This document shows positions 24,491-33,433 of a stretch of 63,765 bases of DNA, piece after piece (position 1 is the first letter of the stretch; the number at the start of each line of letters is the position of its first letter). The stretch lies in NCBI RefSeq assembly GCF_011753055.1, contig NZ_VWWJ01000035.1, forward strand, positions 1 through 63,765, in the 5' to 3' direction. The DNA comes from Burkholderia sp. Ax-1719. Lineage in GTDB: Bacteria > Pseudomonadota > Gammaproteobacteria > Burkholderiales > Burkholderiaceae. Below the pieces are notes generated by a model. It had not been told where the DNA came from. It searched no databases and was given only the letters and a program-made list of their open reading frames with translations. The translations under genes were made by a program, and so were the position numbers.

Positions 24491-25960
24491 ATGAAACTCA
24501 ACCGGTCATCCCGTTCGTTCGGACGGCGTGCGCCTGCCCTGCGCGGTCTCGCGCTGTGGGCCGCCTGTGCGACCTTCGCATGCGGCGCTGCGCAAGCCCA
24601 GACGAGCAACCCCGATGCCGCGCCCGAAGCCCCCGAGGCCGATCTTTCGATCAAGGCGCAACCGTCGAATTTCATGACCGGTATCTGGTCGCGCCAGAAT
24701 CTGCTCGGCGATATGGGCGGCCTGCGTCCGTGGCTCGGCAAGTATGGCGTCACGTTCCAGTTGACCGAGACGAGCGAATATCTCGCGAACCTGCGCGGCG
24801 GTCTGAACCGCGGGGGCACGTATGACGGTCTCACCACGGCGACGGTTCAGCTCGATACGAGCAAGGCACTCGGCATTCCGGGCGGCCTGTTCAATATCAG
24901 CGCATTGCAGATTCACGGCTCGAATCTGAGCGCGCGCAATCTCGGCACGCTGAATACGGCGAGCGGCATTGAAGCGCAGGACACCACGCGTCTGTGGGAG
25001 ATGTGGTACCAGCAGTCCTTCCTCGACAAGAAGCTCGACGTCAAGGTCGGTCAGCAGAGTATCGACCAGGAATTCATCACCAGCCAGTACGCGGCGCTGT
25101 TCGTCAACACGATGTTCGGCTGGCCCGCGCTGCCTTCGTACGACATGCCCTCGGGCGGTCCGGCGTATCCGCTTGCGGATCTCGGCGTGCGTGTGCGCGG
25201 CCAGATTACGCCTTCGCTGACCGGCTTGATCGGCGTGTTCGATGGCGATCCGCTCGGCAACAATCCGAACAACCTTAGCGGTACGAACTTCAATCTGCAC
25301 AACGGCACGCTCGTGATCGGCGAACTGCAGTACGCCATCAACCAGCCGTCGGATGGCGAACTCGTGAGTGCCGACAATCACGGTTTGCCGGGCACGTACA
25401 AACTGGGCTTCTGGTACAACAGCAATTCGTTCGCCGACCAGCACTACGACAACACGGGTCTGTCGCTGAACAATCCGGCTACGACAGGTATCGCAGCGCA
25501 GCATCATGGCGACTACAGCATCTACGCTGTGGCCGACCAGATGATCTGGCGTCCCGATCCGGACGAGCCGCGCAGCATCGGCGTGTTCGCACGCGTGATG
25601 GGCGCGCCGGGCGATCGCAATCTGGTGAGTTTCTCGGCCAATGCGGGTATCGTCATGAAGGCGCCGTTCAAGGGTCGCGACAACGACAGCGTCGGTCTTG
25701 CGGTCACCTATATCAAGGTCAGCAACGCAGTTCAGGACCTCGATCTGGACTATCGCAACTTCAACGCGTCGCCGTATGGCGTGCGTACGCAGGAAACCAC
25801 ACTGGAAGCGACGTATCAGTACCAGGTCAATCCGTGGTGGCAACTGCAGGCCGATGCGCAATACACGTTTAATGCCGGCGCCGGCCAGAATCCGAGCGAT
25901 GCGACCGCGCCGCTGCGCAACACCTTCGTGTTGGGCGTGCGCACCAACATCACGTTCTGA
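24491..25960 (+). CDS. Carbohydrate-selective porin, OprB family
   Basis: 489 residues. A signal peptide (RGLALWAACATFACGAAQAQ) is followed by a short linker and the OprB barrel. WSRQNLLGDMGGLRPWLGKYGVTFQ and the C-terminal ATYQYQVNPWWQLQADAQYTFN with the final FVLGVRTNITF (terminal Phe for outer-membrane insertion) are typical. OprB proteins are usually sugar channels. Being the first gene behind a Fur box and ahead of iron genes suggests a role in uptake of a ferric chelate or a related small solute, which is an inference. The next gene starts 118 bases later. Confidence 0.9.
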   Translation: MKLNRSSRSFGRRAPALRGLALWAACATFACGAAQAQTSNPDAAPEAPEADLSIKAQPSNFMTGIWSRQNLLGDMGGLRPWLGKYGVTFQLTETSEYLANLRGGLNRGGTYDGLTTATVQLDTSKALGIPGGLFNISALQIHGSNLSARNLGTLNTASGIEAQDTTRLWEMWYQQSFLDKKLDVKVGQQSIDQEFITSQYAALFVNTMFGWPALPSYDMPSGGPAYPLADLGVRVRGQITPSLTGLIGVFDGDPLGNNPNNLSGTNFNLHNGTLVIGELQYAINQPSDGELVSADNHGLPGTYKLGFWYNSNSFADQHYDNTGLSLNNPATTGIAAQHHGDYSIYAVADQMIWRPDPDEPRSIGVFARVMGAPGDRNLVSFSANAGIVMKAPFKGRDNDSVGLAVTYIKVSNAVQDLDLDYRNFNASPYGVRTQETTLEATYQYQVNPWWQLQADAQYTFNAGAGQNPSDATAPLRNTFVLGVRTNITF

Positions 25961-26078
25961 TATCGCGTTCCGATCGCTGCAACCGTTTATGTCTAATACA
26001 AAGTCCTCACGCCCTCACGCCGCTCGCATCGATGCCATCAATGCGGTTGCGTGCCCGCGTGAGGCACGGAGAAATACA

Positions 26079-27236
26079 ATGAATCACGCCATGCGCAAGC
26101 TGCTGCTGTGCTCGGCTCACGCCACCCGCGCGGCGCTCGCGCTCTCCGCTGCCGCCATGCTCGGCGCGCCGCTCGCGGCTCATGCCGATCCGCAAGGTCT
26201 GCTCGAAACCGTCCACCATCACACCACGCTCATCAACACGGTGCCCGATAACGGCGACCAGAACCCGTACGCGATCTTCGTCGCGCCGGTGAGCGCGGGC
26301 AGCATCAAGCAGGGCGACGTGCTGGTCGACAACTTCAACAACGCCGCCAACCTGCAAGGCACCGGCAGCACCATCGTCGACTATCACCCTGATACGAAGC
26401 AGATGACGCTGTTCGCGACGATCCCGCGCGACCTCAAGGAATGCCCCGGCGGCGTGGGCCTGTCCACGGCGATGACGATGCTGAAGTCGGGCTGGGTGAT
26501 CGTCGGCAGCACGCCCAGCAATGACGGCACGACCGGCACCAAGGGCGCGGGCTGCATGATCGTGCTCGACAGCGGCGGCAAGATTGCGAAGGTCATCAGC
26601 AGTCCGAACATCAACGATCCGTGGGGCAACATGGCGGTGGTCGATAACGGCGACCACGCTACGCTGTTCGTGAGCAACGCCGGCTTCGGCGTGGGCAGCG
26701 CGGACGGCGAACCACCCGTCTTCAAGCAGGCCACGGTGCTGCGCATGGATCTGGACATCCCGAGCGGCCAGGCGCCGGTCGTGAAGAGCGAAACGGTGGT
26801 GGCGAGCGGCTTCGGCGCGCAGGCGGACAAGGGCGTGTTCCTCGTCGGCCCGACTGGCCTCGCGCTCTCTGCCGATAACAAGCTGCTGTACGTGTCCGAT
26901 GCGATCGGCAACCGCATCAACGTGATCGAAGACCCGCTCACGCGCGACACGAGCGCGGGCGTGGGCCGCCAACTCACCGCCGACGGCCTGCTGCATCGAC
27001 CGCTGGCGATGATTCTCACGCCTCAGGGCCACCTGCTGGTGACGAACGCGCTGAACGGCCAGGTCGTGGAAATCGACCCGGTCGCGGCGAAGCAACTGTA
27101 CGCACGCTGGATCGATACCGACAAGGCGCAGTCGCCCCCGGGCAACGGCGACCTGTTCGGCATCGCACTGACTCCGGCTGGCGACGGTTTTTACTACGTG
27201 CAAGACGACGTCAATACCCTGGTGTTGGCGAAATAA
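26079..27236 (+). CDS. Exported beta-propeller (NHL/SMP-30-like) protein of unknown function
   Basis: 385 residues from ATG at 26079, with GGAGA 8 bases upstream. The signal peptide LALSAAAMLGAPLAAHA ends near residue 36. The mature part has repeated propeller blades (VGPTGLALSADNKLLYVSDAIGNRINVIE; RPLAMILTPQGHLLVTNALNGQVVEIDP; GIALTPAGDGFYYVQDD). A His cluster VHHHTTLINT lies at the start of the mature protein and two Cys are present (ECPGG, GCMIVLD). It sits between an outer-membrane porin and a DyP peroxidase, so it should act in the periplasm, perhaps as a binding or scaffold protein in iron release. No enzyme activity can be assigned. Confidence 0.78.
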   Translation: MNHAMRKLLLCSAHATRAALALSAAAMLGAPLAAHADPQGLLETVHHHTTLINTVPDNGDQNPYAIFVAPVSAGSIKQGDVLVDNFNNAANLQGTGSTIVDYHPDTKQMTLFATIPRDLKECPGGVGLSTAMTMLKSGWVIVGSTPSNDGTTGTKGAGCMIVLDSGGKIAKVISSPNINDPWGNMAVVDNGDHATLFVSNAGFGVGSADGEPPVFKQATVLRMDLDIPSGQAPVVKSETVVASGFGAQADKGVFLVGPTGLALSADNKLLYVSDAIGNRINVIEDPLTRDTSAGVGRQLTADGLLHRPLAMILTPQGHLLVTNALNGQVVEIDPVAAKQLYARWIDTDKAQSPPGNGDLFGIALTPAGDGFYYVQDDVNTLVLAK

Positions 27237-27253
27237 AGCTGGCGAAATCAATC

Positions 27254-28570
27254 ATGTCCTCCGATGATTCCCAAGACCGGCCGCGGCAACCCGCGCGGCG
27301 CGGTTTCCTGAAGGCGGGCGGCGCGGCCGTCGCGGCGAGCGCTACGCTCGGCGCGACGCTCACGCAATCGCAGGCGGCGCAAGCCGCCGAAGCGAAGCAC
27401 CGCATGGCGGCAGCGGACCCGTTCGCTGCCGTCGAACCGTTTTATGCGCCGCATCAAGGCGGCATCGTCACGCCGCAGCAGGCCCATACCTATGTGGCCG
27501 CGTTCGACCTGACGACCACCTCGCGCGACGACGTCATCAAGCTGCTGCGTCAGTGGACCGACTCGGCCGCGCGCATGACGCAAGGCCAGAGCGCGGTCGC
27601 GCTCGAAGGCGTGAGCGACGGACAACCCGCGCCCGATTCGGGCGACGTGCTGGGCCTCGGGCCCGCGGGCCTGACGGTGACGTTCGGCTTCGGCCCGGGC
27701 CTCTTCATGTCCGAAGGCAAAGACCGTTACGGCATCGCGCACAAGCGCCCTGCTGCGCTCGTCGATCTGCCGCGCTTTAACGGCGACCAGTTGATCCCCG
27801 AGAAAACCGGCGGCGATCTCTACGTGCAGGCCTGTGCGAACGACGCGCAAGTGGCCTTCCACGCGGTGCGCCAGCTCTCGCGTCAGGGCTACGGCATGCT
27901 GCGCATGCGCTGGGGCCAGGCGGGCTTTCTGTCCGGTCCGCGCGGTCAGACGCCGCGCAACCTGATGGGCTTCAAGGACGGCACCAACAATCCGCCGACC
28001 AGCGACGCCGCCGCGATGAAGGAATTCGTCTGGGCCACCTCCGCCGATACGCCGTGGATGCAGGGCGGCACGTACACGGTCGTGCGCCGCATCCGCATCA
28101 CGCTCGAACACTGGGACCAGATGGAACTGGGCTTCCAGGAGCAGGTGTTCGGCCGCCACAAATACAGCGGCGCGCCCATCGGCAAGGAAAAAGAGTTCGA
28201 CACGGTCGATCTCAACGCCGAGGACAAGGACGGCAATCCGCAGATTCCCGACAACTCGCACGTGCGTCTGTCGAATCGCGCATCGAATAATGGCGCGCAG
28301 ATCCTGCGCCGCTCGTATTCGTACAACGACAGCACGAACTTCTATATCGAGCGCTGGCCGCCATGGCGTCAGGAAACCGAATATGACGCGGGCCTCATCT
28401 TTATCGCCCACCAGGCCGACCCGCGCACGGGCTTCATTCCGATCAACGAGAAGCTCGCGAAGTTCGACATGATGAACCAGTTCACCACCCACGTAGGCAG
28501 CGCGGTTTTCGCGTGCCCGCCGGGTGCGAAGCCGGGTTCGTACATTGGCGCAGAACTGTTCGAGGCCTGA
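27254..28570 (+). CDS. efeB: Tat-exported DyP-type haem peroxidase, EfeB-like
   Basis: 438 residues, close to E. coli EfeB. The twin-arginine signal is PARRGFLKAGG (R15, R16), followed by a hydrophobic region and QAAQAAEA. DyP hallmarks: GFKDGT with catalytic D242, proximal haem ligand H336 in NSHVRLSN, and distal Arg at R352/R353 in ILRRSYSY. EfeB takes part in EfeUOB iron uptake and has been reported to release iron from haem. Here the neighbours are an FbpABC importer, 71 bases downstream, instead of EfeU/EfeO. It begins 17 bases after the beta-propeller gene. Likely periplasmic after export as a folded haem protein. Confidence 0.93.
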   Translation: MSSDDSQDRPRQPARRGFLKAGGAAVAASATLGATLTQSQAAQAAEAKHRMAAADPFAAVEPFYAPHQGGIVTPQQAHTYVAAFDLTTTSRDDVIKLLRQWTDSAARMTQGQSAVALEGVSDGQPAPDSGDVLGLGPAGLTVTFGFGPGLFMSEGKDRYGIAHKRPAALVDLPRFNGDQLIPEKTGGDLYVQACANDAQVAFHAVRQLSRQGYGMLRMRWGQAGFLSGPRGQTPRNLMGFKDGTNNPPTSDAAAMKEFVWATSADTPWMQGGTYTVVRRIRITLEHWDQMELGFQEQVFGRHKYSGAPIGKEKEFDTVDLNAEDKDGNPQIPDNSHVRLSNRASNNGAQILRRSYSYNDSTNFYIERWPPWRQETEYDAGLIFIAHQADPRTGFIPINEKLAKFDMMNQFTTHVGSAVFACPPGAKPGSYIGAELFEA

Positions 28571-28641
28571 AAAACAGGCCCATTTCGAAGATATTGAAGC
28601 TTTTGACACACGCAATCGACAAGAACGGATAACGACCGATC

Positions 28642-29661
28642 ATGAAAACAACATTCCTTGGCGCGCGTCTGCGCGCCGCCGCTCTCGCGCTGGCTGTCGC
28701 CGGCCTCGCGCCGCTGGGCGCGCACGCCGCATCGATCACGCTCTATAACGCCCAGCACGAGCAGGTCGTGAACCAGCTTGCGAAGGACTTCGAACAACAG
28801 ACCGGCATCGACGTGAAGATCCGCAGCGGCGAAGGCCCGGCACTGGCCGCTCAGCTCGTGGCCGAAGGCGAGAAGACGCCCGCCGACGTGTACTTCACCG
28901 AAAACTCGCCGGAACTGATGCTGCTCGAAGAAAAGGGCCTGCTTGCGCCGGTGCAGAAAAGCACGCTGGGCGTGGTGGCCGATCGCTACAACTCGCCGGC
29001 TGGCCAGTGGGTCGGCGTGACCGCGCGTGAAAACGTGCTCGCCTACAACACCACCAAGGTGCAGGCCGCGCAACTGCCGCAATCGATCTTCGATCTGGCG
29101 AAGCCGGAGTGGAAGGGCAAAGTGGGCATCGCGCCGAGCGACGCCGACTTCCTGCCGCTGGTCGACGCCGTGCTGGCCTCCAAGGGCGAAGCCGCCACGC
29201 TCGCCTGGCTCAAGGGCCTGAAAACCAATTCGCAGGTGTTCGACGACGACGAAGGCGTGGTCGCCGCCGTGAACCGCGGCGCGGTGGCCACGGGCATCAT
29301 CAACAACTACTACTGGGACCGCCTGCACGCCGAAATCGGCGACAAGCAGACGCGCAGCGCCGTGGCGCACTTCGCCGATGGCGACGTGGGCGCACTCGTG
29401 AACGTTTCGGGCGCGGCAATCCTGAAGAACGCACACAACCAGGATGGCGCGCAGAAGTTCCTCGCCTACCTCGTGAGCGAGCGCGCGCAGAAACTCATGG
29501 CGCAAGGCCACATCAGCTTCGAGTATCCGCTGCGTCCGGGCGTGGCAGGCGATCCGATCAACAAGCCGTTCGATCAACTGAAGCCGCCCGCGCTGACGAT
29601 CCAGCAACTCGGCGACGACAGCCAGGCCGCACGTCTGCTGCGTCAAGCCGGTCTGCTCTGA
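28642..29661 (+). CDS. fbpA: Ferric iron ABC transporter, periplasmic binding protein (FbpA-like)
   Basis: 339 residues with a signal peptide ending in LGAHA. The mature protein starts ASITLYNAQHEQ. Iron ligands match Neisseria FbpA in spacing: H39, E87 (TENSPE) and the adjacent tyrosines Y222-Y223 in IINNYYWDRL. It would capture Fe3+ in the periplasm and hand it to the FbpB/FbpC transporter encoded next. Part of the Fur-controlled set. Confidence 0.95.
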   Translation: MKTTFLGARLRAAALALAVAGLAPLGAHAASITLYNAQHEQVVNQLAKDFEQQTGIDVKIRSGEGPALAAQLVAEGEKTPADVYFTENSPELMLLEEKGLLAPVQKSTLGVVADRYNSPAGQWVGVTARENVLAYNTTKVQAAQLPQSIFDLAKPEWKGKVGIAPSDADFLPLVDAVLASKGEAATLAWLKGLKTNSQVFDDDEGVVAAVNRGAVATGIINNYYWDRLHAEIGDKQTRSAVAHFADGDVGALVNVSGAAILKNAHNQDGAQKFLAYLVSERAQKLMAQGHISFEYPLRPGVAGDPINKPFDQLKPPALTIQQLGDDSQAARLLRQAGLL

Positions 29662-29697
29662 TCGCATTCTAGATTCACAAGGATGTCTGAATAAATT

Positions 29698-31383
29698 GTG
29701 AGTGAAGCTGTTTCACCGGCACCTCCCCTGCCGGACACTTTGGAAGGCCAGGACGGCGTAACGGGCAAGCCCGTGCGCCGGCGGGCGCCGCGTGCCTTGT
29801 TGCTGGCCGCGGCGCTCGGCCCGTTACTGGTCCTGTTGCCGCTCGCGCTGACGTTCTGGCGCGCGCTTTCGTATGGGCAGGATTCCGGTTTCGCCGATGC
29901 CGCCGACCTGATCTTCCGGCCGTTGGTGGGCGAACTGCTCGTCAATACGCTCGAAATCACGTTGAGTGCGACGCTGGCTTCCGCTGTGCTCGGCACAGCC
30001 TGCGCGTGGTTCGTCGAACGCACCGATGTGCCCGGCCGACGCGCCTGGGCGCTGCTCGCCGCCGCGCCGCTGGCGATGCCCGCGTTCGTCACGAGTTACG
30101 CGTGGGTCTCGCTGAGCCTCGATTTGCAGGACTTTCTGGGCGCGCTGATCGTCATCACGACCGCGTATTTCCCGCTCGTCTATCTGCCCGTGGCCGCCGC
30201 GCTGCGTGGGCTCGATCCCGCGCTGGAAGAAACCGCGCGTGCGCTGGGCTGCAATCGCTGGACCACCTTCGTGCGCGTAGTGCTGCCGCAACTGCGCCCT
30301 GCCCTGCTCGGCTCGATGCTGCTGGTGGCGCTGGGCGTGCTGTCCGAATTCGGCGCTTTCACGCTGCTGCGCTTTCGCACCTTTACCACCGAGATTTACG
30401 CCGAATACCGCACGAGTTTCGATGGCGGTGGCGCGTCGCTGCTCGCCTGCGTGCTGATTCTGCTGTGTCTCGTGTGTCTTGTTTTCGAATTCCGTGTGCG
30501 CGGCAGCGCGCGCTATGAACGCGTCGATCGCGGCACGCGCCGCGCGAGCGTGCGTCATGCGCTCGGCCGCTGGCGCTGGCCGGTTGCACTGGGTTTCGTC
30601 GCGCTCAATATCGGCACACTGGGCGTGCCGCTCGGCATGATCGGCTACTGGCTCACGCAGCCGGGCGCAGCCGCCATCACGCCCGCCGATGTCTCGGCCG
30701 AATTGCTGGTCTCGACCACCTTCGCCTCGCTGCGTCTGGGCCTGATTGCCGCGGTGGTCACGACGCTGCTGGCGCTGCCGCTCGCGTATCTGCTCGCGCG
30801 TTTTCCAGGCCGCGCGGCCACGTTCCTCGAACGCACTACCTTTATCGCCCAGGGCGTGCCGGGTCTCGTGATTGCGCTGGCCATCGTGTCGCTCGCGGTG
30901 CGCGCGCTGGAGCCGCTTTATCAGGGCACCACGCTACTGATCGCGGCCTACGCGATCCTGTTCCTGCCGCTCGCGCTGGTGAGCGTGCGCGCGGCGCTGT
31001 TGCAGGCGCAGCAGCGCCTGGAAGAAACATCTCGCGCGCTTGGGCTGGGCTGGTTCGCCACGCTGCGGCGCGTCGTGCTGCCGCTCGCGGGACCGGGGCT
31101 GGGCGCAGCGGCGTCAATGGTCTTCATCTCCGTCGTCACCGAACTCAACGCCACGCTGCTGCTCTCGCCTATCGGCACGCACACGCTCGCCACCCAGGTC
31201 TGGTCCGATACCTCGACGCTCGCCTTTGCTGCGGCCGCGCCCTATGCGGCGCTGCTCACGGCGCTCTCGCTCGCGGCCTCCGGCCTGCTGTTCGCGTTTG
31301 CGGGCAAGTCGGCGCTTGCGGCGCACGCGTCCGCGCCCTTGCCCGCGCAACCGGCTGACGCGCCGCCGGGCGACGCAGTCTGA
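29698..31383 (+). CDS. fbpB: Ferric iron ABC transporter permease (FbpB-like, fused two-domain)
   Basis: 561 residues, with two homologous permease halves each carrying an EAA loop (LEETARALGCNRWTTFVRVVLP in the first, LEETSRALGLGWFATLRRVVLP in the second). This is the normal FbpB arrangement of a fused dimer in the inner membrane. The start is taken as GTG at 29698 (VSEAVSPAPP). An in-frame ATG at 29683 is followed by TAA after three codons, so the better start is blocked, and the AAGGA at 29679 lies far from the GTG. Expression level may be reduced or coupled. Confidence 0.92.
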   Translation: MSEAVSPAPPLPDTLEGQDGVTGKPVRRRAPRALLLAAALGPLLVLLPLALTFWRALSYGQDSGFADAADLIFRPLVGELLVNTLEITLSATLASAVLGTACAWFVERTDVPGRRAWALLAAAPLAMPAFVTSYAWVSLSLDLQDFLGALIVITTAYFPLVYLPVAAALRGLDPALEETARALGCNRWTTFVRVVLPQLRPALLGSMLLVALGVLSEFGAFTLLRFRTFTTEIYAEYRTSFDGGGASLLACVLILLCLVCLVFEFRVRGSARYERVDRGTRRASVRHALGRWRWPVALGFVALNIGTLGVPLGMIGYWLTQPGAAAITPADVSAELLVSTTFASLRLGLIAAVVTTLLALPLAYLLARFPGRAATFLERTTFIAQGVPGLVIALAIVSLAVRALEPLYQGTTLLIAAYAILFLPLALVSVRAALLQAQQRLEETSRALGLGWFATLRRVVLPLAGPGLGAAASMVFISVVTELNATLLLSPIGTHTLATQVWSDTSTLAFAAAAPYAALLTALSLAASGLLFAFAGKSALAAHASAPLPAQPADAPPGDAV

Positions 31384-31402
31384 TCGACGTTATCAAGTTT
31401 CT

Positions 31403-32458
31403 ATGAGCACACTTCGCATTTCCGGCGTCTCCAAGTCCTTCGACGGCCATCCCGTGCTGCACGACGTCCATCTCACGGTGAAGTCGGGCGCGCTGGTCGC
31501 CCTGCTCGGCCCGTCGGGCAGCGGCAAGACCACGCTGCTGCGCCTGCTATGCGGTTTCGAGCGCGCCGATGCGGGCACGATCGAAATCGGCGGACGGCGC
31601 GTGGCGGGCGATGGGCTGCATCTGCCTGCCGAGCAACGCCAGATTGGTTATGTGCCGCAGGAAGGCGCGCTGTTTCCGCATCTCACGGTGGCGGAAAACA
31701 TCGTGTTCGGTCTGCCGCGCGCGCAGCGTCGCGCGGGTCATCGCGTGGCCGAATTGCTCGAACTCGTGGGGCTGCCGCAGTCGTATGCGAGCCGCGCGCC
31801 GCAACAACTGTCGGGCGGCCAGCAGCAGCGCGTGGCATTGGCGCGCGCGCTGGCGCCCTCGCCGGGTCTGGTGATGCTGGACGAGCCGTTTTCATCGCTC
31901 GACGCCGCGCTGCGTCTGGAGACGCGCGAAGCCGTTGCACGTGCGTTGGCGGCAGCGGGCGCGACCGCTGTGCTGGTCACGCACGATCAAGCGGAAGCGC
32001 TCTCGCTCGGCCATGAAGTGGCGGTGCTGTGGCGCGGACGCCTGGTGCAGACGGCCGCGCCGCAGACGCTTTATCGTCGCCCTGTGACGCGCGAACTGGC
32101 CGCGTTTGTCGGCGAAGCGGTGTTGCTGCCTGGCCGCGTGACGGCGGGTCGCGCGCATTGCGCGCTCGGCGAATTGCCGCTCGCAGAAGGCGCACGGCCC
32201 GCGGATGGCGACGTCGACGTGATGCTGCGCCCCGAGCAGATCGATGTTCTGACTCACGGCGCGCAAGGACTCGAAGCCCTCGTGCGCGATGTCACCTTCC
32301 AGGGCCAGGACGCCGCGCTCACGCTCGAACTCGCGAATATGCCGACATCGACGACGCCTATGACGATCCGCGCCCGTGTGCCCGGTTATCGCACGCCGCG
32401 CGCGGGCGAGCGCGTGCACATCGCAGTGGGCGGCGAAGTCAACGTTTATCCGCGCTGA
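31403..32458 (+). CDS. fbpC: Ferric iron ABC transporter ATPase (FbpC-like)
   Basis: 351 residues. Walker A GPSGSGKTT at 36-44, Q-loop VPQEGALFPHLTV, signature LSGGQQQR from 136, Walker B LVMLDEP at 156-162 and switch His in VLVTHDQAEAL. A C-terminal TOBE-like regulatory domain of about 110 residues follows. Drives Fe3+ import through FbpB. Its last 13 bases overlap the end of the convergent LysR gene. Confidence 0.95.
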   Translation: MSTLRISGVSKSFDGHPVLHDVHLTVKSGALVALLGPSGSGKTTLLRLLCGFERADAGTIEIGGRRVAGDGLHLPAEQRQIGYVPQEGALFPHLTVAENIVFGLPRAQRRAGHRVAELLELVGLPQSYASRAPQQLSGGQQQRVALARALAPSPGLVMLDEPFSSLDAALRLETREAVARALAAAGATAVLVTHDQAEALSLGHEVAVLWRGRLVQTAAPQTLYRRPVTRELAAFVGEAVLLPGRVTAGRAHCALGELPLAEGARPADGDVDVMLRPEQIDVLTHGAQGLEALVRDVTFQGQDAALTLELANMPTSTTPMTIRARVPGYRTPRAGERVHIAVGGEVNVYPR

Positions 32459-33315
32459 CGCTTGATCGAGAGATCCTGCATCATCTGTTCTACGAAGTAA
32501 TCGCAGGTGGGCCGGTTCGATTTCACGCTGCGCGCAACCACGATATCGAGCGGTTCGATCTTCGGAAGACCGTGCGCCTCGCCCAGCATCTCGAAGCGAG
32601 GCGGCACGCTGCAACGCGTGAGCGCCACCACCGCGATTCCCGCCTCCACCGTCGCCATCAGACCCATCAGGCTCGCGCTGCTATACGCGGCGCGATAGCG
32701 GATGCGCGCCGCATCGAGCGCCGCCACCGTATGCGCGCGCGCCACGCTACCGTGCTCGTACAGCCCCACCGGTAGCGGCGACATCGCCAGCGGCGCGGGA
32801 TCGTCGGGCGAGCCGACCCACACCATGTCCTCGCTGCGCACGAATTCGCCGCGTATCTTGCGGTCGCGCGTGACGAAGGCCACATCGATCTTGTTGTCCG
32901 CCAGCATCGGCCCGAGCGCCACGCTCTGCGCGCAGACGATCTCGATCTCCACATGCGGATAAAGCGTCGAAAAGCGTCGCAGCACTGGCGAGAGCAGTGC
33001 GGCCATGTAGTCGTCCGGCGCTCCCAGCACCACACGCCCCGTCACCTCGGGCCGCACCAGCGCCGACCACGCCTCCTCCTGCAGATCGAGCGCGCGCCGC
33101 GCATATTCGAGCAGCGTATTGCCGGGCCGCGTGAGCGCCAGATTGCGCGTATCGCGCGCAAACAACGTGGTGCCCAGCATCTGCTCCAGCCGCTTGATCT
33201 GCATGCTCACCGCCGCCTGCGAGCGATGCACGGTCACAGCGGCCCGGGTGAAACTGCCCGCATCCGCCACCGCGGCGAAGGTGCGCAACAGATCGAGATC
33301 GAACTCAGGATTCAT
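32446..33315 (-). CDS. LysR-family transcriptional regulator
   Basis: 289 residues. The HTH is FDLDLLRTFAAVADAGSFTRAAVTVHRSQAAVSMQIKRLEQMLG, followed by the effector domain (RVVLGAPDDYMAALLSPVLRRF). Divergent from the EamA transporter at 33434, its likely target. Its 3' end overlaps the fbpC 3' end by 13 bases, so the two transcripts are antisense over their ends. Confidence 0.94.
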   Translation of the reverse strand: MNPEFDLDLLRTFAAVADAGSFTRAAVTVHRSQAAVSMQIKRLEQMLGTTLFARDTRNLALTRPGNTLLEYARRALDLQEEAWSALVRPEVTGRVVLGAPDDYMAALLSPVLRRFSTLYPHVEIEIVCAQSVALGPMLADNKIDVAFVTRDRKIRGEFVRSEDMVWVGSPDDPAPLAMSPLPVGLYEHGSVARAHTVAALDAARIRYRAAYSSASLMGLMATVEAGIAVVALTRCSVPPRFEMLGEAHGLPKIEPLDIVVARSVKSNRPTCDYFVEQMMQDLSIKRQRG

Positions 33316-33317
33316 GA

Positions 33318-33343
33318 TTCATCAGCTGCATTCATCAGCTGCA
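33318..33343. repeat. 13-bp tandem repeat between LysR and EamA
   Basis: TTCATCAGCTGCA is repeated twice without a gap (33318-33330 and 33331-33343), right beside the LysR start at 33315. Each unit contains the palindrome CAGCTG. It is placed to bind the LysR or to alter its 5' leader. Confidence 0.7.
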
Positions 33344-33433
33344 TTGATGGAATTCTTCAATTTAATTCGTTTGCCGATACCCCGCAACTGACGAATACTG
33401 GGGCTGTTTTCAACCTGCTTTCCGCTTATCGCC

